The translations under genes and the position numbers were made by a program. DNA of 64,000 nt from Afipia sp. 1NLS2. Lineage in GTDB: Bacteria; Pseudomonadota; Alphaproteobacteria; Rhizobiales; Xanthobacteraceae. The stretch is taken from NCBI RefSeq assembly GCF_000178995.1, contig NZ_ADVZ01000005.1:124001-188000 (forward strand). Direction: 5' to 3'. Numbering within the stretch: the stretch's first letter is position 1; the number at the start of each line of letters is the position of its first letter. Positions 9,533-17,870 of the stretch are shown here, one piece after another. Below the pieces are notes generated by a model. That model was not told the DNA's origin. It saw only the letters and a list, made by a program, of their open reading frames with translations, and ran no database searches.

Positions 9533-10870
9533 ATGAAATTCTTATCGTTTTCGCGCCCACGCCGCCGCTTTCTGGGAGCCCTTGCAGGGGCTGCGATAAG
9601 CCCTGTCCTGAGCCCCGCCCTGATGACACCCGGGCGGGCTCAGACCCTCCCTGCGCGCAAGCCTGGAAGCCCGGCCCTTTTGCGGTTCGGGCAGCAATCG
9701 CTGTACCTGCACACCGAGGGAATGGCCACGCCGGTCTGGCAGTTGGGCGACGGTCTCCCCTACACACGTTTTTCGGGGAACACCCCGCCCCAGATCGTTT
9801 TCACCAACGACACTGCCCAGCCGGTGGCCATGGCTTTTCACGGCCTCGACGGGCCCGCTAGCCTCGAGCCGCTGCTGGAACATGCCCCCCTCGCCCCGCG
9901 CGGCGGCACCGCCACATGCGAACTGCCGTCCAAACCCGGAACTTTCCTGATCGATCCGAGACTCCTGTCCGGCGACGACGACCGCCCGGCCCTGCCGCGC
10001 GTGCTGGTTGTCGAAGGCGATGAAGCCTTCGGCGCCGACCGCGACGAAGTGTTGCTGATCGAGGACTGGAAGATCGGCACGGACGGCGTGGCGCAGGTTG
10101 CGGGCCGCGACAGCGGAAGCGTTGCCTCGCTGTATACGATCAACCGCAGGGTCATCCACGACATCACCGTGCGCCCCAACGAGCGCGTCCGCCTGCGGCT
10201 GGTCAATGGCTGCCAGCGCAGCGTCATCGCCCTGAAATTTGTCGACTGCGTCATTACCGTCGTCTCCGTCGACAGTCAGCCGGCTGAATCATTCGTCGCA
10301 CGCGATGGCCAGATCGTGCTCGCACCCGGAAGCCGGGTCGATGCCCTGCTCGATGCGACGCAGCCGGTCGGCACGCGCAACGAAATCTTGCTGCACGACG
10401 GCACCAAGCCGATACCGATCAGCCATGTCGTCACATCGTTCTCGTCGCCCCCGCGCGCGGCCCCTCTGCCTCCGCCGGCGACACCTTCACCTCCGCCGTC
10501 GCAAATCGACCTGAAGAATGCCCAGCGTATCGATCTGGCGCTCGAACGGGGACAGTGGCTTCCCGCGATCGCGTTCGACCCGGCGCTGCCTCCCGTTTTC
10601 CACACCACCGTTAACCGCACCGTGGTGCTTACGATCACCAATCCGCCCGGCGGATCCGCCGCGACGTTCCGCCTGCACGGCCATCATTTCAGGGTGCTCG
10701 ACCGCCTCGACGACGGCTGGAAGCCTTACTGGCTGGATACGCTCGCATTCAACCCCGGCCAGACGCAACGCATCGCGTTCAACGCCGCGCATCCCGGCAA
10801 GTGGCTGATGCAATGCATGGGAACCAAGTGGAATTCGCCGCGACGGTTGCGCTGGTATGAGGTCGGCTAA
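9533..10870 (+). CDS. Tat-exported multicopper-oxidase-fold protein, degenerate copper sites (FtsP/SufI-like)
   Basis: A 445-residue periplasmic protein. The N-terminus PRRRFLGALAGA is a twin-arginine signal, cleaved near GRAQ-TLP (about 37). Three cupredoxin-like domains follow. Only parts of the copper motifs survive: the first motif is AFHG (His103) instead of HWHG; the HPFHLHGH block is ATFRLHGHH (His382, His384); the HCH motif is QCM around Cys428. So a type 1 cysteine remains, but most histidines of the trinuclear centre are gone. E. coli FtsP/SufI is a known copper-free member of this fold. A Pro-rich linker (about 305-320) separates domains two and three. It overlaps the convergent nnrD end by four bases. 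Confidence 0.75.
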   Translation: MKFLSFSRPRRRFLGALAGAAISPVLSPALMTPGRAQTLPARKPGSPALLRFGQQSLYLHTEGMATPVWQLGDGLPYTRFSGNTPPQIVFTNDTAQPVAMAFHGLDGPASLEPLLEHAPLAPRGGTATCELPSKPGTFLIDPRLLSGDDDRPALPRVLVVEGDEAFGADRDEVLLIEDWKIGTDGVAQVAGRDSGSVASLYTINRRVIHDITVRPNERVRLRLVNGCQRSVIALKFVDCVITVVSVDSQPAESFVARDGQIVLAPGSRVDALLDATQPVGTRNEILLHDGTKPIPISHVVTSFSSPPRAAPLPPPATPSPPPSQIDLKNAQRIDLALERGQWLPAIAFDPALPPVFHTTVNRTVVLTITNPPGGSAATFRLHGHHFRVLDRLDDGWKPYWLDTLAFNPGQTQRIAFNAAHPGKWLMQCMGTKWNSPRRLRWYEVG

Positions 10871-12366
10871 AGGTTGACGTCAAACCGCCGATAGAGATCG
10901 CGAAACACATTCGGCAGTACGTCCGCGAGATCTTCCGCGATCAGGCCGGGGCCGAACATGCACGCGGCTTCGCCGTGCATCCACACCGCGATGGATGCCG
11001 CCTCGAACGCGCTCACACGCTGCGCCAGCATCCCGCCAATCATTCCCGAGAGCACGTCGCCCGCACCTGCGGTCGCGAGCCATGGCGGCGCATTCTCCGC
11101 AATCGACGCCCGCCCGTCGGGCGCAGCCACCACCGTGTCCGCGCCCTTGATCAGCACCACCGCATTCGACTCGCGCGCCGCGAGGCGCGCACGCTCCAGT
11201 TTCGAAAGCGGATGATCCTTGTTCGCGAGCGATGCAAACAGCCGCGCGAACTCGCCTTCATGCGGCGTCAGCACGGCCTGCACGCCGGGCTGCGCCGCGA
11301 TGGCGTCGAACAGCGTCTGCGGCATGTCGGCAAAACTCGTCAGCGCATCGGCATCGAGCACCACGGCGCGCGGCCCTGACAGCGCCGTAAGCACCATGTC
11401 GCGCGTGCGCAAGCCGATGCCCGCACCGGGACCGATCACGCAAGCATTGAGCCGGGCATCCTCGAGGTAGCTTGCGAAGTCGACCGCCGTGCCGATCTCG
11501 CGCACCATCACGGAGGTGAGCGCAGCCGCGTTCACCGCCAACGCATCGCGCGGTGAGGCGACCGTGACGAGTCCCGCGCCCGCGCGCAACGCCGCGCGCG
11601 CCGCAAGCCGCGCGGCACCCGTTTCCGCCATGCCGCCCGACATCACCACCGCATGACCGCGTCCGTATTTGTGACCGGCGATGCCTGGGACGGGAAAATG
11701 GCCTCGCCACCACGCGGGATCGTTCTCGAAGGTTTTCGGATGAATGACATCGAGCACGCGCGGCGGAATGCCGATGTCGGCGACACTCACCTTCCCGCAA
11801 TGCAGACGGCCGGGCAGCAGGAGATGGCCAGGCTTTTTACGGAAGAACGTCACCGTGCGGGGGGCCTGGACCGCAACGCCCATCGCCTCGCCGCTGTTGC
11901 CGTTAACGCCGCTCGGCAGATCGACCGCAAGCACCAATGCGCCGCTGGCGTTGATCGCCTCAATCATCGCGCGCGGCTCGTCTTTGACTTCACGGTCGAG
12001 TCCCGCGCCGAACAGCGCGTCGATAACGAGCGCGGGCTTGCCGAGCGATCGGGGTACGAACGGCAGCAGTGGACCATGCCACTCTTTCGCAGCACGAGCC
12101 GCGTCGCCCGTCAGTGTCTCCGGGTTGCAAAGCAAAGCCACGGCGACGTTGCGGCCGCGCGCGGCGAGATCGGCGGCGGCAATGAAACCGTCGCCGCCAT
12201 TGTTACCGCGTCCAGCCACTACCACGATGTCTCCGGAAGGTGCGAGCACCTGCGCGGCAGCGGCCACGGCCTGCCCCGCCCGCTGCATCAGCGCGAAGCT
12301 GTCCCCGCCGTCCTTCACCGCAAGCGCATCGGCACAAGTCATTTCGGCCACGCTCAGGAGTTCCAT
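10867..12366 (-). CDS. nnr: Bifunctional NAD(P)HX epimerase / ADP-dependent dehydratase
   Basis: A roughly 499-residue repair enzyme that returns hydrated NADH and NADPH to the active form. The N-terminal YjeF_N epimerase domain carries VVVAGRGNNGGDGFIAA (about 48-64), and LVIDALFGAGLDRE. The C-terminal carbohydrate kinase-like YjeF_C dehydratase domain has KYGRGHAVVMSGG, LTPHEGEF and WLATAGAGDVLSGMIGG, the ADP-binding and catalytic glycine-rich site. The start at 12366 gives MELLSVAEMTCAD, the usual beginning; sixteen more codons are open upstream. It diverges from glnB, with 291 bases between. Confidence 0.93.
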   Translation of the reverse strand: MELLSVAEMTCADALAVKDGGDSFALMQRAGQAVAAAAQVLAPSGDIVVVAGRGNNGGDGFIAAADLAARGRNVAVALLCNPETLTGDAARAAKEWHGPLLPFVPRSLGKPALVIDALFGAGLDREVKDEPRAMIEAINASGALVLAVDLPSGVNGNSGEAMGVAVQAPRTVTFFRKKPGHLLLPGRLHCGKVSVADIGIPPRVLDVIHPKTFENDPAWWRGHFPVPGIAGHKYGRGHAVVMSGGMAETGAARLAARAALRAGAGLVTVASPRDALAVNAAALTSVMVREIGTAVDFASYLEDARLNACVIGPGAGIGLRTRDMVLTALSGPRAVVLDADALTSFADMPQTLFDAIAAQPGVQAVLTPHEGEFARLFASLANKDHPLSKLERARLAARESNAVVLIKGADTVVAAPDGRASIAENAPPWLATAGAGDVLSGMIGGMLAQRVSAFEAASIAVWMHGEAACMFGPGLIAEDLADVLPNVFRDLYRRFDVNL

Positions 12367-12437
12367 GACCAACCCTCGCCCAATACCGCCTGTCTTGGAG
12401 GCATGTCCGCCCAAAGCAGCGGCAGATTGCCTGCCTT

Positions 12438-12460
12438 AAAATTGTGCAGTTGCATATTTT
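12438..12460. repeat. A/T-rich inverted repeat upstream of glnB
   Basis: An imperfect palindrome: AAAAT, then TGCA, two bases, TGCA, then ATTTT (12438-12460). It lies about 90 bases upstream of the sigma-54 -24 element, where an enhancer-binding protein would act. The spacing between TGCA half-sites does not match the usual NtrC site. Confidence 0.35.
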
Positions 12461-12550
12461 GACGCCACAGACTTAGCCAAAAGCTCCAACAACGCTCGCA
12501 GAGCAGAGATTAACAGTTTGATAATCCAATACAATCGACAGCCACGCCAG

Positions 12551-12567
12551 TTGGCACGGAGTCTGCT
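12551..12567 (+). promoter_or_regulatory. Sigma-54 promoter of glnB-glnA
   Basis: TTGGCACG, four bases, CTGCT matches the RpoN consensus YTGGCACG-N4-TTGCW with one change (C for T in the -12 element) and correct spacing. It lies about 90 bases before the glnB start. glnBA is a classical NtrC/RpoN target. Confidence 0.8.
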
Positions 12568-12639
12568 TTTAAGGGGCCAACGAACGAGGCCGCCAAACGG
12601 CCCCGAACGATCCGCGCCGCATCAGCGGCGCCAGTCTGA

Positions 12640-12996
<357 letters not shown>

Positions 12997-13088
12997 CACA
13001 ACCATCACCCGCCCGGCCCCGCTCACCGCGCCCGGCCGGACGATCTCATCCCACCGATCACCAAATCCAAGTAGCACAAGGGGTTTAC

Positions 13089-14498
13089 ATGAAGACCGCC
13101 CAAGACGTCCTGAAGTCCATCAAGGACAACGACGTGAAGTACGTCGACCTGCGTTTCACTGATCCGCGTGGCAAGTGGCAGCACGTCACCTTCGACGTCT
13201 CGATGATCGACGAAGACATCTTCACCGAAGGCACGATGTTCGACGGCTCCTCGATTGCCGGCTGGAAGGCCATCAACGAGTCCGACATGACGCTGATGCC
13301 CGACCCGGTGACCGCGACGATCGACCCGTTCTTCGCCGAGACCACCATGGTCATCACCTGCGACATTCTCGAGCCTTCGACCGGCCAGCCCTACAATCGC
13401 GACCCGCGCGGCATCGCCAAGAAGGCGGAAGCCATGGTGAAGTCGATGGGCGTGGGCGACACCGTCTATGTCGGCCCGGAAGCCGAGTTCTTCGTGTTCG
13501 ACGACGTGCGCTTCCAGACCACGCCGTACAACACCGGCTTCAAGCTCGACTCGTCCGAACTGCCAACCAACTCGGACACCGAGTATGAAGGCGGCAACCT
13601 CGGCCACCGCATCCGCACCAAGGCCGGTTACTTCCCGGTGCCGCCGCAGGATTCGATCCAGGACATGCGCTCGGAAATGCTCGGCGCGATGGCACGCATG
13701 GGCGTGAAGGTCGAGAAGCATCACCACGAAGTCGCTTCCGCTCAGCACGAGCTCGGCATGAAGTTCGACACCCTGACGCTGATGGCCGACCAGATGCAGA
13801 TCTACAAGTACTGCATCCATCAGGTCGCCCACATCTACGGCAAGACCGCCACCTTCATGCCGAAGCCGGTCTATGGCGACAACGGCTCGGGCATGCACGT
13901 CCACCAGTCGATCTGGAAGGACGGCAAGCCGACCTTCGCCGGCAACAAGTACGCCGACCTGTCGGACAACTGCCTCCACTACATCGGTGGCATCATCAAG
14001 CACGCCAAGGCGATCAACGCCTTCACCAACCCGTCGACCAACTCCTACAAGCGTCTGGTGCCGGGTTATGAAGCGCCGGTGCTGCTCGCCTACTCGGCGC
14101 GCAACCGCTCCGCCTCCTGCCGCATCCCCTACACCGCTTCGCCGAAGGCCAAGCGCGTCGAGGTGCGCTTCCCCGATCCGATGGCCAACCCCTACCTTGC
14201 CTTCGCGGCGATGCTGATGGCGGGCCTCGACGGCATCAAGAACAAGATCGATCCGGGCCCGGCGATGGACAAGGACCTGTACGACCTGCCGAAGGAAGAA
14301 CTGAAGCAGATCCCGACGGTGTGCGGCTCGCTCCGCGAGGCGCTGGAAAACCTCGACAAGGACCGCGCGTTCCTCAAGGTCGGCGGCGTGTTCGACGACG
14401 ATTTCATCGACAGCTTCATCGAGCTGAAGATGACCGAGGTCGAGCGTTACGAAATGACCCCGCATCCGGTCGAGTTCGAACTTTACTACTCGCTGTAA
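13089..14498 (+). CDS. glnA: Glutamine synthetase type I
   Basis: A 469-residue dodecameric enzyme that makes glutamine from glutamate, ammonia and ATP. Signatures seen: [17 protein letters not shown] near residue 50-66, the ATP-binding [16 protein letters not shown] region, [27 protein letters not shown], and the adenylylation site Tyr398 in [10 protein letters not shown]. This marks the GSI-beta, adenylylation-controlled type. ACAAGGGG lies a few bases before the ATG. It follows glnB in a presumed NtrC-controlled operon and ends with a strong terminator. Confidence 0.98.
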   Translation: MKTAQDVLKSIKDNDVKYVDLRFTDPRGKWQHVTFDVSMIDEDIFTEGTMFDGSSIAGWKAINESDMTLMPDPVTATIDPFFAETTMVITCDILEPSTGQPYNRDPRGIAKKAEAMVKSMGVGDTVYVGPEAEFFVFDDVRFQTTPYNTGFKLDSSELPTNSDTEYEGGNLGHRIRTKAGYFPVPPQDSIQDMRSEMLGAMARMGVKVEKHHHEVASAQHELGMKFDTLTLMADQMQIYKYCIHQVAHIYGKTATFMPKPVYGDNGSGMHVHQSIWKDGKPTFAGNKYADLSDNCLHYIGGIIKHAKAINAFTNPSTNSYKRLVPGYEAPVLLAYSARNRSASCRIPYTASPKAKRVEVRFPDPMANPYLAFAAMLMAGLDGIKNKIDPGPAMDKDLYDLPKEELKQIPTVCGSLREALENLDKDRAFLKVGGVFDDDFIDSFIELKMTEVERYEMTPHPVEFELYYSL

Positions 14499-14533
14499 GC
14501 GGCAGCGGCTTCCCGCCGCATCGTCACAAGATC

Positions 14534-14563
14534 AAAGGGCGTCCCACAGGACGCCCTTTTTTG
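14534..14563 (+). terminator. Rho-independent terminator after glnA
   Basis: The stem AAAGGGCGTCC/GGACGCCCTTT with a short loop is followed by a T-run (TTTTTTG), 36 bases beyond glnA. Confidence 0.93.
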
Positions 14564-14595
14564 TTTGCGTGACGCCGGTAAAACGTTCGTTGGCT

Positions 14596-15486
14596 TTAAG
14601 GAAAAACCAGTGAACGGTGGATCGTCGCGCCAGCCCATGCGCCGTCCGCGACGGCGAGCGAAACCGAATGCGGCACGCGCGCGGCGTCGCCGCAGGCGAA
14701 GGCGCCCGGAACGCTGGTCTCCTTCATATCGCTGGTGCTTATCTGGCTGCCGAACGGTGTGTCCACCAGTTCACAGCCGAGCGTCGATGCGACAGGCGTG
14801 GACGGTGCATTCCGCGACGCCGTGAACAGGCCCGCGAACGACAGGCGGCGGCCATCGGCCAGCAGAACGTTAGCCTCGCCGTCGAGACGCTGGATCGAGC
14901 TCTCTTCAATCGCCACCCCGCGCGCGACGAGGTCCGCGCGCATCGCCTCGTCGAGCGTCACCGCGCCGTTCGTCAGGAACGTCACCTGCCCCCATTCCGG
15001 AATCAGTTGCGCCTGATGAACCGACATCGGCCCAGTCGCGATGACCCCAATAGGCCCGCGGTCGAGTTCGTATCCGTGACAGTAAGGGCAGTGAAACACG
15101 CTGCGGCCCCAGCGCTCAGCCAGACCTTCAACCGGCGGCAGCGCATCACTGACGCCGACGGCGAACAACAGCCTGCGTCCTTCGTGGCGAACACCATCGG
15201 CGATTCTCACCGTGAACGAATCTTTTTCTCCCGCCGTCGCTTCGGCGACACCTTCGATCCACGTCAGCGTCGGATAGGCCTGAAGCTGCTTGCGCGCCAC
15301 GCGCGCGATCTCCGCCGGATTGACGCCATCCTGTCCGAGGAATCCGTGAGAATGGGCAGCGAAACGGTTACGGCGTCGCCCCGCATCGATCACCAGAACG
15401 CTGCGCCGCGCGCGCAGCAATTGCAGCGCGGCTGCCATCCCGGCATAGCTGCCACCGATCACGATCACATCGTATGTCACGATCAT
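14596..15486 (-). CDS. Thioredoxin-reductase-like FAD/NAD(P)-dependent oxidoreductase
   Basis: A 296-residue flavoprotein. VIVIGGSYAGMAAAL near the N-terminus is the FAD Rossmann motif, HCPYCHGYEL (about residue 130) is a CxxC dithiol as in thioredoxin reductases, and GAFACGDAARVPH near the end is the second FAD-binding motif. The NAD(P)-binding glycine motif is weak (GPIGVIATGPMS), so the cofactor is uncertain. The ATG at 15486 overlaps the stop of the upstream Rrf2 gene in ATGA, so I prefer it to the ATG six codons earlier. Coupling implies that the regulator controls or is co-made with this enzyme. A redox or detoxification role is inferred. Confidence 0.85.
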   Translation of the reverse strand: MIVTYDVIVIGGSYAGMAAALQLLRARRSVLVIDAGRRRNRFAAHSHGFLGQDGVNPAEIARVARKQLQAYPTLTWIEGVAEATAGEKDSFTVRIADGVRHEGRRLLFAVGVSDALPPVEGLAERWGRSVFHCPYCHGYELDRGPIGVIATGPMSVHQAQLIPEWGQVTFLTNGAVTLDEAMRADLVARGVAIEESSIQRLDGEANVLLADGRRLSFAGLFTASRNAPSTPVASTLGCELVDTPFGSQISTSDMKETSVPGAFACGDAARVPHSVSLAVADGAWAGATIHRSLVFP

Positions 15487-15926
15487 CCCCTCTTCTTGCG
15501 CCACGCCGCATGACGGCGACCGAGATCGGCCACCAGATCGGCGAGCGTCACTTCCGCGAACCGCTCAAGCAGCAGCGCCTCGGTTTCCCTGAAAGCGCCG
15601 TCGAGCGCGGCGTTGACGGCCTGCTCGACAAGGCATTCCGGCTCCGGATTGCGGTTGCCGATCGCGAAGATCGCGGGCTCACCCAACACATGGTGCAGAT
15701 CGCGCAGCGTAATGCTTCCCAGGTCGGCGCGAATGTGCCATCCGCCGGAATGCCCCCGCGCCGAGGTCACAATTCCGGCCTTGCGCAACAGGCCCATCGT
15801 CCGGCGCACGACCACCGGATTGGTGTCCATGCATTGCGCGAGCGCTTCCGACGTCATCGGCTCCCCGTGCCCGATCATGTGCAGCAGCGCATGCAGGACC
15901 GAAGAAAGGCGGCTGTCCTTTTTCAT
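15483..15926 (-). CDS. Rrf2-family transcriptional regulator
   Basis: A 147-residue winged-helix regulator. The N-terminal half (about 1-60: SSVLHALLHMIGHGEPMTSEALAQ in character, then NPVVVRRTMGLLRKAGIV) is the Rrf2 DNA-binding region, and SARGHSGGWHI is the wing. Only one cysteine is present (PECLVEQ, about 98), so it cannot hold the three-Cys iron-sulfur cluster of IscR. It may sense thiol oxidation through that residue. The gene is first in a two-gene unit and is coupled by ATGA to the flavoprotein. A palindrome overlaps its start region. Confidence 0.85.
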   Translation of the reverse strand: MKKDSRLSSVLHALLHMIGHGEPMTSEALAQCMDTNPVVVRRTMGLLRKAGIVTSARGHSGGWHIRADLGSITLRDLHHVLGEPAIFAIGNRNPEPECLVEQAVNAALDGAFRETEALLLERFAEVTLADLVADLGRRHAAWRKKRG

Positions 15927-15943
15927 GTAACTTCAATTATTAC
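15927..15943. promoter_or_regulatory. Possible operator of the Rrf2 gene
   Basis: An inverted repeat, GTAA-N9-TTAC, lies immediately upstream of the Rrf2 ATG inside an AT-rich stretch. Its position fits autoregulation; the binding protein is inferred. Confidence 0.35.
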
Positions 15944-16078
15944 GAATTAGACCGTCGTGCAACCCCGCCTTTATCCCGCGCCATGACGGCACATCGCCAG
16001 AGAAGCCCCGCCACCACTCTTGATCCGGCACAACCTTTCAGAAAAAGTGCAACGCAACAGTTTTCAGAAGGATCGCCC

Positions 16079-17209
16079 GTGAGCGTTTCAACCGAACGGA
16101 AAAACCAGCGTCAGGATCTCGCCTGGGCCATCGCCGTCGGCGGCATTCTGGCCGTCAGCTTCGCCGCGCTCCTGATCTTCGCCTGGGAATTCGCCGCGAC
16201 CCTGTTCCTGATTTTCTCCGGCGTGCTGCTCGGCGTGGCGCTGACCGCGATGACCAACCTCCTGAAAAAGGTGATGCCCGGGCCGCACGCGGTGCGGCTG
16301 CTCGTGATCTGCCTGCTGCTGGCCACGATGATGGCCGGCATCTTCACGCTCGGCGGCTCGACCATCGCCCAGCAGGCGACCGCCCTGAGCGGCACCATCA
16401 AATCGCAGATCGTCAACCTCAAGACGTTCCTCGAATCCTACGGATTCGATGCGAGCTATCTTGACCTCAACACCATTTCGCCGACCAGCCCCCGCACATC
16501 GACGACACCAGCGACCACGCCGGCGTTGCCCAACATGCAGCACAACCTGCCGAGTGCCGGCGCGCTCGCATCCGGCGGCGGTGCAATCGTCAGCCAGACG
16601 CTGAAGCTCATCCTCGGCACCGTCGGCGCGGTCGGAAACTTCTTTATCGTGCTGTTTCTCGGCCTCGCCTTCGCAGCCCAGCCCGGTGTTTACCGCAAGG
16701 GGCTGATCGCGATGTCGCCCAGGGCGATCCGGCCGCAGATCGAAACCGTCATCGACCGCATCGGATCCACATTGGAACGCTGGCTGATCGCCCAGATGAT
16801 CACGATGACCGTGGTGTTCGTGGTGACCTGGCTTGGCCTTCTGGTGGTCGGCATTCCCGGCGCGTTCATCCTCGGCGTTCAGGCCGGATTGCTGACCTTC
16901 ATCCCAACGGTCGGCGCGCTGCTCGGCGGCCTCATCATCGTGCTGGCCAGCATTTCCTCTGGCTGGGTCGCCATCGGCAGCGCCTTCGTGCTGCTGCTCG
17001 GCGTGCACGCGCTGGAAAGCTATATCCTCACGCCGATCATCCAGCGCGAGGCGATCGACATTCCGCCCGCAACGCTGTTCGCGTTCCAGATCCTGCTCGG
17101 AGTGGTGTTCGGCGTGTGGGGCCTGGCGCTGGCGCTCCCGGTGATGGCCGTGGTGAAGGTGATCCTCGTCTATCTGCGCGAGGACCGCCCTAAACCCATC
17201 GAGGCGTAA
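16079..17209 (+). CDS. AI-2E family transporter (TqsA/PerM-type permease)
   Basis: A 376-residue inner-membrane protein of the PF01594 family. About eight hydrophobic segments are visible: a pair near the N-terminus, one around LLVICLLLATMMAGIFTLGG, a periplasmic loop with Pro/Thr-rich sequence (about 130-160), and a dense C-terminal block ending in LGVVFGVWGLALALPVMAV. The GTG at 16079 is preceded by AGAAGGA at good spacing. An ATG at 15983 would add 32 poorly conserved residues without a ribosome binding site. Members export small molecules or sodium/protons; the substrate cannot be told. Confidence 0.85.
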   Translation: MSVSTERKNQRQDLAWAIAVGGILAVSFAALLIFAWEFAATLFLIFSGVLLGVALTAMTNLLKKVMPGPHAVRLLVICLLLATMMAGIFTLGGSTIAQQATALSGTIKSQIVNLKTFLESYGFDASYLDLNTISPTSPRTSTTPATTPALPNMQHNLPSAGALASGGGAIVSQTLKLILGTVGAVGNFFIVLFLGLAFAAQPGVYRKGLIAMSPRAIRPQIETVIDRIGSTLERWLIAQMITMTVVFVVTWLGLLVVGIPGAFILGVQAGLLTFIPTVGALLGGLIIVLASISSGWVAIGSAFVLLLGVHALESYILTPIIQREAIDIPPATLFAFQILLGVVFGVWGLALALPVMAVVKVILVYLREDRPKPIEA

Positions 17210-17216
17210 GCGGCGC

Positions 17217-17513
17217 TCAGTACTTGCCGACCGTCGTCATGTGCTCGACTTCCGGCGGGTTTGCGAAATGCGGCCCGACCAGCGCGCGCCATTCGGTGAA
17301 ATTCGGCCCTTCGCGGAAATCGACGGTGTGGTTTTCCAGCGTTTCCCACTTGATGAACAGCCGGTAGCGCGACGGCTTCTCGATCGAGCGATGGATTTCC
17401 AGGCTCTTCCAGCCCTTGCTGCGCTTGAAGATGGTCTGCGCCATCTCCACCGCCTGCTCGAAGTCCTTTTCCTGACCCGGCTTGACGTCGATCTGCACGA
17501 TTTCGGTGATCAT
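17217..17513 (-). CDS. Antibiotic biosynthesis monooxygenase (ABM)-fold protein
   Basis: A 98-residue ferredoxin-like alpha+beta barrel protein. ITEIVQIDVKPGQEKDFEQAVE at the start and SLEIHRSIEKPSRYRLFIKWETLENHTVDF in the middle (shown in parts: strand, helix, strand) are typical of ABM dimers. Members include small monooxygenases, heme-degrading enzymes and many of unknown role. No cofactor residue can be assigned. It ends convergently eight bases from the AI-2E permease gene. Confidence 0.8.
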   Translation of the reverse strand: MITEIVQIDVKPGQEKDFEQAVEMAQTIFKRSKGWKSLEIHRSIEKPSRYRLFIKWETLENHTVDFREGPNFTEWRALVGPHFANPPEVEHMTTVGKY

Positions 17514-17588
17514 GGGCTCCCCCTGTGGCTACAGGAGGCTGTAGCGGACGAAAAGCCGCCGGATCAAGTCAAAATCGGGGGATGTGCC

Positions 17589-17810
17589 TTACAGCGCAAC
17601 CAGCAGGATGCCGGACAGGATGAACACGCAGCCCAGCAACAGCATCGCGTGCCAGTCTCGCGTCTGCTGATAGCGGCCCTGCGCGCGGCGCTCCGCGATG
17701 AGCGCCCGCTCATATTCATCGGAGGTGGAGAACATGCAGGCGAAACCGGCACGCGCGGAAACAGCGGCAGCTTCGAGGGCGGAGATATCGTTACGGGCGC
17801 GGTCGATCAT
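17589..17810 (-). CDS. Small membrane-anchored protein, hypothetical
   Basis: A 73-residue frame with a mostly hydrophilic N-terminal two-thirds (several Arg/Glu, two Cys-containing short stretches) and one C-terminal membrane segment, MLLLGCVFILSGILLVAL. A tail-anchored topology is likely. It lies between the ABM protein and the diguanylate cyclase, all on the minus strand but with gaps of 60-75 bases. I do not recognise a family. Confidence 0.55.
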   Translation of the reverse strand: MIDRARNDISALEAAAVSARAGFACMFSTSDEYERALIAERRAQGRYQQTRDWHAMLLLGCVFILSGILLVAL

Positions 17811-17870
17811 GAGCCGATGCTACGCGGCGCATGGTAAACAGACCGTTTAGGGCTGACGCGATTTATCCGC

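Noticed and set aside
13023-14465. A 480-codon minus-strand frame opposite glnA
   Set aside because: Antisense shadow of glnA with His/Arg/Val-rich composition.
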